Positions 1-8,344 of a DNA stretch of 64,000 nucleotides are shown piece after piece. The position numbers and the translations under genes were made by a program. Positions within the stretch are counted from its first letter, which is position 1; the number at the start of each line of letters is the position of its first letter. Origin of the DNA: UMGS1766 sp963597355 (GTDB lineage: Bacteria; Bacillota; Clostridia; Oscillospirales; Oscillospiraceae); contig CAVBPR010000002.1 of assembly GCA_963597355.1 (NCBI GenBank), positions 362,108-426,107 on the forward strand. The letters are read 5' to 3'. Under the pieces are notes generated by a model. The model was not told the DNA's origin. It was given only the letters and a program-made list of their open reading frames with translations, and made no database searches.

Positions 1-91
1 AAAATATTGTTTCAAGAAAGAGGTGTTTCCAATGTGTAATTAAAGTATCGGTTACGTGAAAAAACTGATGATTGGAAAGGAAGTATTCAAC

Positions 92-865
92 ATGAAAAAA
101 GTTATATCTATGTTACTTGCCTTCGCATTGTGTGCTGTTTCTATTGTGCCGGCATATGCGGCACAGACAGAAGAATCTATTTCTCTTACATATGATGAGA
201 TAAAAAGTTCTTCAATTGAACTTCGGGATGATCGTGTGATTCTGACAAATCAAATTTCCAATCAGACGGTTAATCATGCAAGAATAAGCGCAGGAATTCA
301 GTCAGAAAACTATACTGATAGCACATCTGTTGTATTGTTTGCTGAATCAAATACAGATGCTTCTAAAATATATGATGAACTTACCGCGATTCAAGAGGAA
401 AATGTAAGCGCTTCCTCTGCTAAGAGTACTTGGGATAGCGGTAGTAGTAGCAAGTCTGCATCAAGTGCTGTTATTGGTATAAAATTAAATTTAAGGGTAT
501 ATTATAAATTTACTACCGAATCTGGTCATGATTGGTATAAAATTACCAAAGCTGTTGCATCCAATAATAAATCTAGTTCATCCTCGGCTGTTATCGGCAG
601 TGGTTTTTCCGTAAGCTCTCAGACTTTAACTTGCGGGGTCCAAGGGCAAAATCTGGAAGGAGTAAGTGGAGCAAAACAGTTTAATACCACGGTCGATATT
701 GGTAAAAACCCGACGAGTTATACATATACTGCACCATCTTCATGGCCGACTGTTTGTGAAGATACTGGTATTCTGGGTGCTACATATAAATTAACTGCGA
801 CCAGATCTGGAAAGACCTATTCTGTTGAAGTAACAAATAATGTATTTAATAATCTGGGTGGTTGA
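92..865 (+). CDS. Secreted protein of unknown function
   Basis: 257 aa. I chose the ATG at 92 because GGAAAGG lies 11 nt upstream and it places a signal peptide at the N-terminus: two lysines, a hydrophobic core of about 20 residues, then a likely AYAA cleavage site near residue 24. An in-frame GTG at 56 would add 12 residues. The mature part is rich in Ser, Thr and Asn, with two serine clusters around residues 115-130 and 160-170, and only two cysteines, in the C-terminal half. It has no transmembrane segment after the signal, so it is probably released or wall-associated. I do not recognise the family. A lipoprotein gene follows 28 bp downstream on the same strand, so the two are probably co-transcribed. 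The upstream region lies largely outside the window. Confidence 0.7.
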   Translation: MKKVISMLLAFALCAVSIVPAYAAQTEESISLTYDEIKSSSIELRDDRVILTNQISNQTVNHARISAGIQSENYTDSTSVVLFAESNTDASKIYDELTAIQEENVSASSAKSTWDSGSSSKSASSAVIGIKLNLRVYYKFTTESGHDWYKITKAVASNNKSSSSSAVIGSGFSVSSQTLTCGVQGQNLEGVSGAKQFNTTVDIGKNPTSYTYTAPSSWPTVCEDTGILGATYKLTATRSGKTYSVEVTNNVFNNLGG

Positions 866-893
866 TATAAGACGATAATGGATAGGAGTAGTA

Positions 894-1349
894 ATGAAAC
901 ATAAATATTTACAGGGTTTCGTGGTTATTTTTCTCATAGCACTGCTTTCTGGTTGCGGCAAAACTGTGGCCAAGGATATTACTCAAATAACATCAGAATC
1001 GTTATCGGCAACAGCCGAACTAAATGACTATAAAGTAGCAGACGATAGTTTCTCTGCTGTTGTTACAATCGATGATGCAACAAGCCTGCGTTATTTGGCG
1101 GATGATGCTACCACTATTTCTGATTGGAGAACGCAGTTTAATCCCTACCTCATTCTTGCAGATGGTACCCAGTTGAAACTTGCAATCGGAGATGCTACTG
1201 TAAATCAGAAAGGAAAAGACACAGTTACCATTTCGTTTGAAGTAAGTGCCTATATTCAATCTCAATACCTTGAGAATGCACATGATCTTGAAATCCATAT
1301 AGCTGAATTTGAGGATAATTTTGAGCTTCATTCTTTGCAAGTATCATAA
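894..1349 (+). CDS. Putative lipoprotein of unknown function
   Basis: 151 aa, ATG with AGGAG at 884-888. The N-terminus is a type II signal peptide: MKHK, a hydrophobic stretch, then the lipobox LLSGC with the lipidated Cys at about residue 21. The mature domain of about 130 aa is acidic and looks all-beta, with alternating polar and hydrophobic strands and no cysteines. It is probably a small membrane-anchored immunoglobulin-like domain. No family recognised. It follows the secreted protein at 92-865 by 28 bp and is followed by a hairpin, so the two form a short operon; an exported protein and its membrane partner is an inference only. Confidence 0.7.
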   Translation: MKHKYLQGFVVIFLIALLSGCGKTVAKDITQITSESLSATAELNDYKVADDSFSAVVTIDDATSLRYLADDATTISDWRTQFNPYLILADGTQLKLAIGDATVNQKGKDTVTISFEVSAYIQSQYLENAHDLEIHIAEFEDNFELHSLQVS

Positions 1350-1388
1350 TATTGAGTCAGCCAAAGCGTAGCCTTCGATTTGTCGCAA

Positions 1389-1424
1389 AGCCCGATTGTG
1401 CGTTAAGCAACAATCGGGCTTCGG
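1389..1424 (+). terminator. Rho-independent-like terminator after the secreted protein/lipoprotein pair
   Basis: Perfect 11-bp inverted repeat AGCCCGATTGT / ACAATCGGGCT with a 10-nt loop, 40 bp after the lipoprotein stop. The following sequence is only moderately T-rich, so efficiency is uncertain. Confidence 0.6.
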
Positions 1425-1609
1425 TATATCTTAGAGAAAAAGCATTAGAAATGATGGAGATGAATACTGTAACGCCTAGGAGATAAGATGCAAGTTATAT
1501 CTGCCTAGAACAGCACGCGGAGAGTGGTGTAGATTTTTCTTGCCAAATGATTGAATCTATGATATACATATAGGGTATAAGTTTGCATTGAACGGGAATA
1601 TTTTCGATT

Positions 1610-1815
1610 ATGTCTTCATCAGAGAGCATTTGCCATTGGCTGAAAACAAATGCAGAAGGATGCGAAATAGTTCGCCCGGGAGCAGTTCAGAGGAAATGCT
1701 GAACCGTTTGATGGTCGTTACCCCATCCTAAAGTGCGGTTCGTTTGAATCGAATGCGGGTGGTACCGCGGAAGGCTAACCTTTCGTCCTGTTATGGGCGG
1801 AGGGTTTTTGTTTTG
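1610..1815 (+). promoter_or_regulatory. T-box leader, tRNA-Phe sensing
   Basis: The T-box core GGTGGTACCGCGG ends at 1770. It is followed by a terminator hairpin (AACCTTTCGTCC pairing with GGCGGAGGGTT, about 1777-1805) and a TTTTTGTTTTG tract. Stem I begins with AGAGAG at about 1620 and has GGCTGAAA in its distal part. The probable specifier is TTC (Phe) at 1671-1673, immediately before GCCCGGGAGC. The same context follows the Cys specifier of the cysE leader in this window. Uncharged tRNA-Phe should stabilise the antiterminator and switch on pheST. A weak promoter (TTGCAT at 1583) would start RNA near 1615. I see nothing clear between 1425 and 1580. Confidence 0.9.
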
Positions 1816-1845
1816 TTAAGAACACCAGAAAAAGGAGTTTTTGAG

Positions 1846-2889
1846 ATGAAGGAAAAACTGGCGCAGATTCGGAAGGAAGCGTTGGATGCAATTCAGAATG
1901 TTGAAAATAGCTCAGCATTGGATGCACTTCGCGTGAAATATTTAGGGAAAAAGGGTGAATTAACTGCAGTTTTAAAGCAAATGGGTTCTCTTTCTGCAGA
2001 AGAACGCCCTGTAATAGGTCAAGTAGCGAATGAGGTGCGCGCCGCACTGACCGATGCGATCTCAGAGCAGAGTAAAAAAATTGAAGAGCTTGCACTTGAA
2101 TTGAAACTGAAGACAGAGGCAATTGATGTTACGATACCTGGCGAATCGCATGCTCTAGGACATAAGCATCCTATTACTTTAATTATGGACGAAGTAAAAG
2201 ACATTTTTATTGGTATGGGATTTACTGTTGCTGAGGGACCAGAAATAGAATTAGCAGAGTATAATTTTACTCGTCTGAACACGGAGGAAGGGCATCCCGG
2301 ACGTGAGTGGACGGACACATTCTATATCACGGAAGGCGATACAGATCCGAAAAATGATGCTGTTCTGCTGCGCAGTCAGACCAGCCCTATGCAAGTGCGT
2401 ACCATGGAAGCACAAAAACCGCCCATTCGCATCATTGCACCTGGTCGTGTCTATCGTAAGGACGAAGCAGATGCTACGCATTCTCCCATGTTTCATCAAA
2501 TTGAGGGCATGGTAGTTGACAAGGGCATTACCATGGCAGATTTGAAGGGTACATTGAATGCAGTAATTAAAAGTTTGTATGGTGAGGAATCTGTTACCCG
2601 GTTCCGCCCACATCATTTCCCCTTTACAGAGCCTTCCTGCGAAGTGGATGTACAGTGTTTTGCATGCCACGGCAAAGGTTGCAGCGTGTGCAAGGGCGAA
2701 GGTTGGATAGAAGTACTGGGTGCAGGCATGATTCATCCGAAAGTTTTGCAGGGTTGTAACATAGATACTGATGTCTACTCGGGCTGGGCATTTGGCATGG
2801 GTGTAGAACGCCTTGCCATGATGCGGTATGGCATCAACAACTTGAAGCTTTGCTTTGAGAACGATGTCCGCTTCCTCGAACAGTTTTAA
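1846..2889 (+). CDS. pheS: Phenylalanine--tRNA ligase alpha subunit
   Basis: 347 aa, a normal length for bacterial PheS. Start ATG 1846 has AAAGGAG 8 nt upstream; an ORF extension to 1744 would run into the T-box and is not used. The N-terminal coiled coil (about residues 1-85) precedes the class II catalytic core. Visible motifs are the HP(I/L)T segment, motif 2 around PGRVYRKDEADATHSPMFHQ, and motif 3 near GWAFGMGVERLAMMRYG. A cysteine-rich loop CFACHGKGCSVC sits after EPSCEVDV; this type of loop is common in clostridial PheS. The enzyme is the catalytic half of the cytoplasmic (alpha beta)2 synthetase that charges tRNA-Phe. It is followed by pheT 21 bp later and controlled by the Phe T-box. 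Confidence 0.97.
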   Translation: MKEKLAQIRKEALDAIQNVENSSALDALRVKYLGKKGELTAVLKQMGSLSAEERPVIGQVANEVRAALTDAISEQSKKIEELALELKLKTEAIDVTIPGESHALGHKHPITLIMDEVKDIFIGMGFTVAEGPEIELAEYNFTRLNTEEGHPGREWTDTFYITEGDTDPKNDAVLLRSQTSPMQVRTMEAQKPPIRIIAPGRVYRKDEADATHSPMFHQIEGMVVDKGITMADLKGTLNAVIKSLYGEESVTRFRPHHFPFTEPSCEVDVQCFACHGKGCSVCKGEGWIEVLGAGMIHPKVLQGCNIDTDVYSGWAFGMGVERLAMMRYGINNLKLCFENDVRFLEQF

Positions 2890-2910
2890 GTAAAGGAGGA
2901 TATTATAATA

Positions 2911-5607
2911 ATGATTCTTTCTCGTAATTGGCTAAATGAGTTTGTTCCAAACGTTAGCGTGAGCGATATTGACGACAAGACTTTTTCGGAAGCAATGACA
3001 ATTTCTGGCTCTAAGGTGGAAACGTTTGAAGAAATTGGACATGAAGTGAGCAATGTTGTGGTGGGCTGTGTGAAAGAAATGCATCGCCATCCAAATTCCG
3101 ACCATATGTGGGTTTGTCAGATTGATATCGGAGATGAAACCGTACAGATCTGTACCGGTGCATGGAATGTGCATGTGGGTGACTTTGTTCCGGTAGCAAA
3201 ACATAAATCAACACTGCCGGGTGGGGTTAAAATTACAAAAGGAAAGTTGCGTGGTGAAGTTTCCTGCGGCATGTTGTGTGGCATGTCTGAGTTGGGATTA
3301 GATACGCACGATATTCCTTATGGAGCTATTTCAGCAGCGGCCATTTTGGGCGATTATCACCCCATTGACAAGGATCATCCCAGCATTGCTGCTGATATTG
3401 TCCCTGGAGCAAAGATCTTTGGAAAGGTTGTTGCGGCAAAGGTTGTTGCCGTTAAGACAATCGATTATTCTACATTCTCTGTTTTGCTGGACATCGGAGG
3501 TGCAGAGGCAAGTATCACCACTTCCTGCCAGAACCTTCATGAAAATGATATGGTTGCATATAACACGGAGTGCGGCGTTGTTTGTACCCTGGCTGATCTG
3601 CACGCAGAGCAAAAGGAATTTCCGAATTGTATCCCGGATGGCATTTTCATTCTGAACGAAGAAAACCTGGTTCCCGGCGCAGATATCAAGCCGATTCTTG
3701 GTTTAGATGACCATATTGTTGAGTTTGAGATTACGCCCAATCGTCCGGATTGCTTGTCTGTTATTGGTCTGGCACGAGAGGCCTCTGCAACATTTCAGCA
3801 GCCATTGAACCTCCATACACCTGAAGTAAAAGGATGTGGCGGTAACATTATGGATGATTTGGATGTGGAAATTGAAGACCCGGTTCTTTGTCCGCGATAC
3901 ACCGCTCGTATGGTAAAGAATGTAAAAATTGCTCCTTCCCCGAAATGGATGCGGGAACGGCTGCGTGCTTCTGGTGTGCGTCCGATCAATAATATTGTTG
4001 ACATTACAAACTATGTCATGCTGGAATATGGACAGCCGATGCATGCATTTGATTTTAGCTGCGTTGAAGGCGGAAAACTTGTCATACGTACTGCCAGAGA
4101 AGGCGAAGTAATCCAAACTTTGGATGGCAATGACCGTGCGCTGACCACCAGCATGCTGTGCATTTGTGATGAGAGCAAACCAGTCTGCGTAGCAGGCGTC
4201 ATGGGAGGAGCCAATTCTGAGATCGTAGGCGATACAGCGGCTGTTATTTTCGAATCCGCTAATTTTAATGGTGTATCCGTTCGTCGCACAGCCACTGCAC
4301 TTGGTATGCGAACGGAAGCATCCGGTCGCTACGAAAAGGGACTTGATCCCATGAATACGTATCTTGGCGTACAGCGTGCATGTGAGTTGGTAGAATTGTT
4401 GGGCGCCGGCGAGGTTGTTGATGGTATTATTGATGTTATTGCGGCTGACAAAAATCCGACCACAGTTTTGCTCGAACCAGACAAAATCAATGCATTACTT
4501 GGCACGGATATCGCTAAGAGCGAAATGATTTCGATTTTGGAAAGATTAGGGTTCACTTTGGATGGCGATGTGATCGTCGTACCATCTTGGCGTTCCGATG
4601 TCGAACACTACTCCGATATTGCAGAAGAAGTTGCCCGTTTCTATGGTTACAATAATTTGCCAACTACTTTGATGCGAGGAGAAACGACACGTGGCGGATT
4701 GAGTACAAGTCAAAAGGCAGAGAAGTTAGCAACTGCCACTTGCCGTAGCCTTGGATACAGTGAGATTATGACCTATTCATTTATCTCGCCTACCTATTAT
4801 GACAAAGTGCGGATGCCTGTTGATTCACCTAAGCGTGATAGTATTCGCATTTTAAACCCTTTGGGTGAAGATACTTCAATCATGCGTACTACTGCTGTTC
4901 CGTCTATGCTGGAAGTATTGGCGCGCAATGAACACTTTCACAACAAAAAAGCGTATCTCTACGAATTGGCTAAGGTATATGCCAAGCGCACAGATTCTGC
5001 TATGGCAAATGAAACGCTTGATCTTATTCTCGGCGCTTACGGCGCAGATATGAATTTCTTTAAGATCAAAGGTGCTGTGGAGACGATTTTAAAAGCATTC
5101 CGTATTCAGAAAGTTGCCTATGTTGCTGCCACTGATCGTCCTGCGTTTCACCCTGGTCGATGTGCCGATATTAAGGCTGGCGAGCAAATTATCGGTACGG
5201 TAGGGGAGATTCACCCTCTGGTAGCCAAGAATTATGATGTGACAAATCGCTTGTATGTGGCGCGACTTGACTTTACCGCTCTAACAAAGTTGGCAAATAC
5301 AACGATTTCCTACCAGCCGTTGCCCAGATATCCCAGCATGAATCGCGATATTGCCGTTGTTTGTGATATTGCAATTCCGGTGGGTGATCTGAAATCCTGC
5401 ATAGCCAAAAGCGGCATGGGATTGGTGAAGGAGATTGAGTTGTTCGATATCTATACTGGGACACCGATTGCGGATGGAAAAAAGAGCGTTGCGTTTTCGT
5501 TGAAATTACGTGCAGATGACCATACATTGACAGATGCTGAGGCGGATGCTGATGTAACGGCTGTCTTAAATGCGCTTGAAAAAGAGTTGAACGCTGTATT
5601 GCGTTGA
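2911..5607 (+). CDS. pheT: Phenylalanine--tRNA ligase beta subunit, with an extra domain
   Basis: 898 aa, about 90-100 residues longer than the usual 790-810. ATG 2911 has AAGGAGG upstream. Domain order: tRNA-binding OB domain (residues about 45-122), an insertion (about 141-240), B3/4 editing domain starting after ITPNRPDCLSVIGLARE, B5, the core-like domain, and the C-terminal anticodon-binding FDX-ACB domain (about 800-898, from PLPRYPSMNRDIAVV). The insertion contains VLLDIGGAEASITTSCQNLH, which lines up with VCQIDIGDETVQICTGAWNV of the first OB domain and so looks like a diverged second copy. The beta subunit positions tRNA-Phe and edits mischarged Tyr-tRNA. Operon with pheS under the T-box. 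Confidence 0.96.
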   Translation: MILSRNWLNEFVPNVSVSDIDDKTFSEAMTISGSKVETFEEIGHEVSNVVVGCVKEMHRHPNSDHMWVCQIDIGDETVQICTGAWNVHVGDFVPVAKHKSTLPGGVKITKGKLRGEVSCGMLCGMSELGLDTHDIPYGAISAAAILGDYHPIDKDHPSIAADIVPGAKIFGKVVAAKVVAVKTIDYSTFSVLLDIGGAEASITTSCQNLHENDMVAYNTECGVVCTLADLHAEQKEFPNCIPDGIFILNEENLVPGADIKPILGLDDHIVEFEITPNRPDCLSVIGLAREASATFQQPLNLHTPEVKGCGGNIMDDLDVEIEDPVLCPRYTARMVKNVKIAPSPKWMRERLRASGVRPINNIVDITNYVMLEYGQPMHAFDFSCVEGGKLVIRTAREGEVIQTLDGNDRALTTSMLCICDESKPVCVAGVMGGANSEIVGDTAAVIFESANFNGVSVRRTATALGMRTEASGRYEKGLDPMNTYLGVQRACELVELLGAGEVVDGIIDVIAADKNPTTVLLEPDKINALLGTDIAKSEMISILERLGFTLDGDVIVVPSWRSDVEHYSDIAEEVARFYGYNNLPTTLMRGETTRGGLSTSQKAEKLATATCRSLGYSEIMTYSFISPTYYDKVRMPVDSPKRDSIRILNPLGEDTSIMRTTAVPSMLEVLARNEHFHNKKAYLYELAKVYAKRTDSAMANETLDLILGAYGADMNFFKIKGAVETILKAFRIQKVAYVAATDRPAFHPGRCADIKAGEQIIGTVGEIHPLVAKNYDVTNRLYVARLDFTALTKLANTTISYQPLPRYPSMNRDIAVVCDIAIPVGDLKSCIAKSGMGLVKEIELFDIYTGTPIADGKKSVAFSLKLRADDHTLTDAEADADVTAVLNALEKELNAVLR

Positions 5608-5627
5608 TTCCTTGCTAAAAATTCTCG

Positions 5628-5664
5628 AAAGGGGTCTGCCGTTTCAACGGCGGCAGATCCTTTC
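5628..5664 (+). terminator. Terminator after pheT
   Basis: Hairpin AAAGGGGTCTGCCG / CGGCAGATCCTTT with one bulge, 21 bp after the pheT stop. A CTTTTTTTT run follows about 10 bp later (from 5675). Confidence 0.75.
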
Positions 5665-5737
5665 ATGTATGCTACTCTTTTTTTAGCATTGTATGTATAT
5701 AATGTTGTACGTTTGTAATTTCAGCAAAAACAAAAAC

Positions 5738-5766
5738 TTGCCAAGCACAGAAAAATCAGATATAAT
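5738..5766 (+). promoter_or_regulatory. SigA-type promoter of yajC
   Basis: TTGCCA (5738-5743), 17-bp spacer, TATAAT (5761-5766), 42 bp upstream of the yajC start. Confidence 0.8.
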
Positions 5767-5808
5767 AAACCAAATGTTGCATAAGGCAAAATTACGGAGG
5801 TAATTATT

Positions 5809-6090
5809 TTGAGCAGTACAATTTCCACAATTATCATGGTTGTAGTTCTGATTGCAATCTTCTACTTCATGCTTATCCGCCCGGAGAACAAGAAGAAAAA
5901 AGAGGCTCAGAATCTGCGGGACTCGCTGTCTGTGGGTGATGAAGTTACTACTATCGGCGGCATTGTAGGTACGGTTTGTCATGTCAAGGAAAATTCCGTC
6001 GTGATCGAAACCGGTGCAGATCGTGTACGTCTGGAAATGATGAAGTGGGCGATTGCCAATAAGGGCGCGCAGACGGAAGAGACGAAGTAA
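5809..6090 (+). CDS. yajC: Preprotein translocase subunit YajC
   Basis: 93 aa, TTG start at 5809 with GGAGG 8 nt upstream. One N-terminal transmembrane helix (about residues 4-23) ends in the family signature FYFMLIRPENKKKKE. The cytoplasmic domain follows with SVGDEVTTIGGIVGTV, typical of YajC. YajC binds the SecDF-YajC membrane complex and assists SecYEG export. It has its own promoter and stands alone here; secDF is not within the window. Confidence 0.93.
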   Translation: MSSTISTIIMVVVLIAIFYFMLIRPENKKKKEAQNLRDSLSVGDEVTTIGGIVGTVCHVKENSVVIETGADRVRLEMMKWAIANKGAQTEETK

Positions 6091-6188
6091 GAATTTGAGC
6101 TTTACCGGCAAATTCATATTAGTATCAGGATGCTTTTACTTTAGATTTGCGAATCTAGGCGAAAGAAAACAAGTTGCTGGCATTGCAG

Positions 6189-6217
6189 TTGAAATACAAT
6201 ATCTGCTGTGCTATAAT
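6189..6217 (+). promoter_or_regulatory. SigA-type promoter of scfA
   Basis: TTGAAA (6189-6194), 17-bp spacer, TATAAT (6212-6217), 29 bp before the scfA start. Near-consensus, so the small peptide is probably strongly expressed. Confidence 0.8.
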
Positions 6218-6246
6218 AAACCATAAAGATTAAGGAGGGGATTTCC

Positions 6247-6390
6247 TTGAAGCATGTTAAGACTCTGAATGGCGCCACTCTGAAGAATAGTGCTGCTCAT
6301 GGCGGTTGTGGTGAGTGTCAGACTTCTTGCCAGTCTGCCTGCAAGACTTCTTGCACAGTGGCAAACCAGAAGTGCGAGCACAACAAGTAA
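6247..6390 (+). CDS. scfA: SCIFF peptide precursor (six cysteines in forty-five residues)
   Basis: 47 aa, TTG start at 6247 with GGAGGGG (6234-6240) 6 nt upstream. The translation begins with KHVKTLNGATLKNSA and carries GGCGECQTSCQSACKTSC, then one more Cys near the C-terminus: six cysteines in about 25 residues, the defining SCIFF pattern. SCIFF peptides are ribosomally made precursors modified by an adjacent radical SAM/SPASM enzyme that installs thioether bonds from Cys to residues in the same chain (ranthipeptide class). The maturase gene follows directly. No protease or transporter gene is adjacent. Function in the cell is not established; signalling has been proposed for the family. Confidence 0.95.
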   Translation: MKHVKTLNGATLKNSAAHGGCGECQTSCQSACKTSCTVANQKCEHNK

Positions 6391-6407
6391 TCAGAAGCTG
6401 TTTCATT

Positions 6408-6443
6408 GAAAGGGTGGGCTTGCGCCTGCCCTTTCTGTTGTTT
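6408..6443 (+). terminator. Attenuating terminator between scfA and scfB
   Basis: GAAAGGGTGGGC pairs with GCCTGCCCTTTC through a TTGC loop: a 12-bp stem with two G-T wobbles, followed by TGTTGTTT. It lies 17 bp after scfA and 45 bp before scfB. The natural reading is that most transcripts stop after the peptide and a fraction reads into the maturase. Confidence 0.75.
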
Positions 6444-6480
6444 AGTCTATATTTATTATGATGGAATGATGGAGGTTCCG

Positions 6481-7842
6481 ATGGTACATACATTTGAGGC
6501 GCTTGGCTGCTATATTGCAGTTGATGTTAATAGCGGTGCAGTTCACGTATTGGATAAAATGATGTATGATCTGCTTTGCGAGATTGAAGGCCCGATGGGG
6601 GAGAAGTGTCCGGACAACTTGAAGGAACGACTGAAAAGTTATCCGGAAGACGCATTGGATGAATGCTGGGATGAATTGCTGGATCTGCAAAAGCAAGGTT
6701 TGCTCTTTGAAAAGGATGACTATGTGAATCCGGCTATGGCGGTGATTCGAAATGCACCAGTTAAGGCATTGTGTCTAAATGTGTCCCATGACTGCAATTT
6801 GAGATGCAAATACTGCTTTGCATCTACTGGTGATTTTGGTATGGGGCGCAAAACGATGAGTTTTGAAACGGCGAAAAAAGCAATTGATTTTGTGATCGCC
6901 CGTTCTGGAATCCGACGCAATATTGAGGTAGATTTTTTTGGCGGCGAACCATTGATGGCAATGGACACGGTGAAGAAAACAGTAGAATATGCGCGTTCGA
7001 TAGAAGATGAAAAAGGGAAACATTTCCGCTTTACTATCACGACAAATGGCATGCTGCTGAATGATGAAAACACAGCATACATCAATGAAGAGATGGATAA
7101 CTGTGTACTGTCGTTAGATGGCCGCCGTGAAGTGAATGATGCCCATCGTCCTACTGCGGGCGGCGTAGGAAGCTATGACGTAATTGTGCCAAAGTTCAAA
7201 AAGTTAGTAGATGGTCGAGGTGATAAAGACTATTATCTGCGAGGAACGTTTACTCGAGACAATCTTGACTTTGCTGACGATGTAATGCACCTGGCCGAAT
7301 TAGGACAAAGTGTTTCCGTGGAACCAGCGGTAGGGAAGGTAGATGATCCGTTTGCAGTGAGAGAAGAAGACCTCCCTCAGGTTTGTGCGGAGTATGATAA
7401 ACTTGCATTGGCATTATTGAAAAATCCGGACATCAACTTCTTCCACTTCAATGTAGATTTGGAGCAAGGTCCCTGCGTGATTAAACGCATGCGCGGATGC
7501 GGTGCTGGCTGCGAATATGTTTGCATTACGCCGGACGGGGATATTTATCCGTGTCATCAGTTTGTCGGAAATGAAGACTACAAAATGGGAAATGTTTATG
7601 ACGATACTTTTGACATGGCACTATCGGAAAAGTTCGCTGGTATGAACATCTATACACGAGAAGAATGCGGAGACTGCTGGGCGAAATTCTATTGCTCAGG
7701 TGGATGCAGTGCAGCAAATTATAATGTGAATGGTGATATAACTCGGCCTAGTCATGTTGGCTGCGTTATGGAGCGTAAGAGACTTGAATGTGCAATTGCC
7801 ATGCGAGCGATTCGTGCAGGTTTAGCTGAGCAACCGCAGTAA
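6481..7842 (+). CDS. scfB: SCIFF maturase, radical SAM/SPASM thioether-forming enzyme
   Basis: 453 aa from ATG 6481, which has GGAGG 5 nt upstream; an upstream in-frame start near 6406 would overlap the terminator hairpin. The first residues (MVHTFEALGCYIAVDVNSGA) match the N-terminus typical of SCIFF maturases, the peptide-recognition (RRE-like) region. The radical SAM cluster motif CNLRCKYC gives Cys105, 109 and 112. Glycine-rich FFGGEPLM follows. The C-terminal SPASM region has CGAGCEYVCITPDGDIYPC and CGDCWAKFYCSGGCSA, ligands for two auxiliary 4Fe-4S clusters. It uses SAM to form Cys thioethers on ScfA. It stands directly after scfA. Confidence 0.95.
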   Translation: MVHTFEALGCYIAVDVNSGAVHVLDKMMYDLLCEIEGPMGEKCPDNLKERLKSYPEDALDECWDELLDLQKQGLLFEKDDYVNPAMAVIRNAPVKALCLNVSHDCNLRCKYCFASTGDFGMGRKTMSFETAKKAIDFVIARSGIRRNIEVDFFGGEPLMAMDTVKKTVEYARSIEDEKGKHFRFTITTNGMLLNDENTAYINEEMDNCVLSLDGRREVNDAHRPTAGGVGSYDVIVPKFKKLVDGRGDKDYYLRGTFTRDNLDFADDVMHLAELGQSVSVEPAVGKVDDPFAVREEDLPQVCAEYDKLALALLKNPDINFFHFNVDLEQGPCVIKRMRGCGAGCEYVCITPDGDIYPCHQFVGNEDYKMGNVYDDTFDMALSEKFAGMNIYTREECGDCWAKFYCSGGCSAANYNVNGDITRPSHVGCVMERKRLECAIAMRAIRAGLAEQPQ

Positions 7843-7961
7843 GACGTTGATGCAGCATTTGAGAAATTCTTGATTGTCTCGATCGTGTTGCTCTGACAAT
7901 AAGAAAAGGGAAGTACGGCAGTTCACCCCCAAAAGTTAGAGCTCTAAAAATTAAGTGACCG

Positions 7962-8009
7962 GAAAGGTCTGAGATCTGTTTTGAACGGATCTCAGACCTT
8001 TCATTTTTG
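7962..8009 (+). terminator. Strong terminator downstream of scfB
   Basis: Perfect 15-bp stem GAAAGGTCTGAGATC / GATCTCAGACCTTTC (7962-7976 with 7988-8002), then ATTTTTG. It lies 120 bp after scfB. Nothing else recognised in 7843-7961. Confidence 0.85.
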
Positions 8010-8344
8010 TCCAGTAGGTAATTCTTATGTCCAGCCGAAGGACAATCTGAGACTGTGTAGATGCCTAAGTTGTCACCACAGAAATTGAAAATATCGGGTT
8101 TTGTGCACATTCACAAGTTGACATAATAATTGGTCAGAATAGACAAAAAAGCGTTATTTTAGTTAAATTGCTTGCGAAGAAATAAAAAAGAGTTTATTAT
8201 ATCTATTACATTCAAATGGTTCCAAATATATGTCACTCACGGTAATTTGGAAATCCAAATCAGCGGTTCAACATATCGCCGTTTGGAGAAAAAGTCAAAG
8301 GAATACATTAAAATATGCTATAGCGTGAGGAAGGAGGTCGTTTT
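8010..8344 (+). other. AT-rich intergenic region upstream of xerD
   Basis: 335 bp without a convincing gene. A possible TTG-start reading frame over 8172-8354 overlaps xerD, has no ribosome site and no recognisable motif, so I do not call it. TTGACA occurs at 8118-8123 but lacks a good -10 at the right spacing. The xerD ribosome site AAGGAGG is at 8331-8337. Confidence 0.4.

Noticed and set aside
8118..8146. TTGACA as the xerD promoter
   Set aside because: No acceptable -10 at 16-18 bp and more than 200 bp from the gene.
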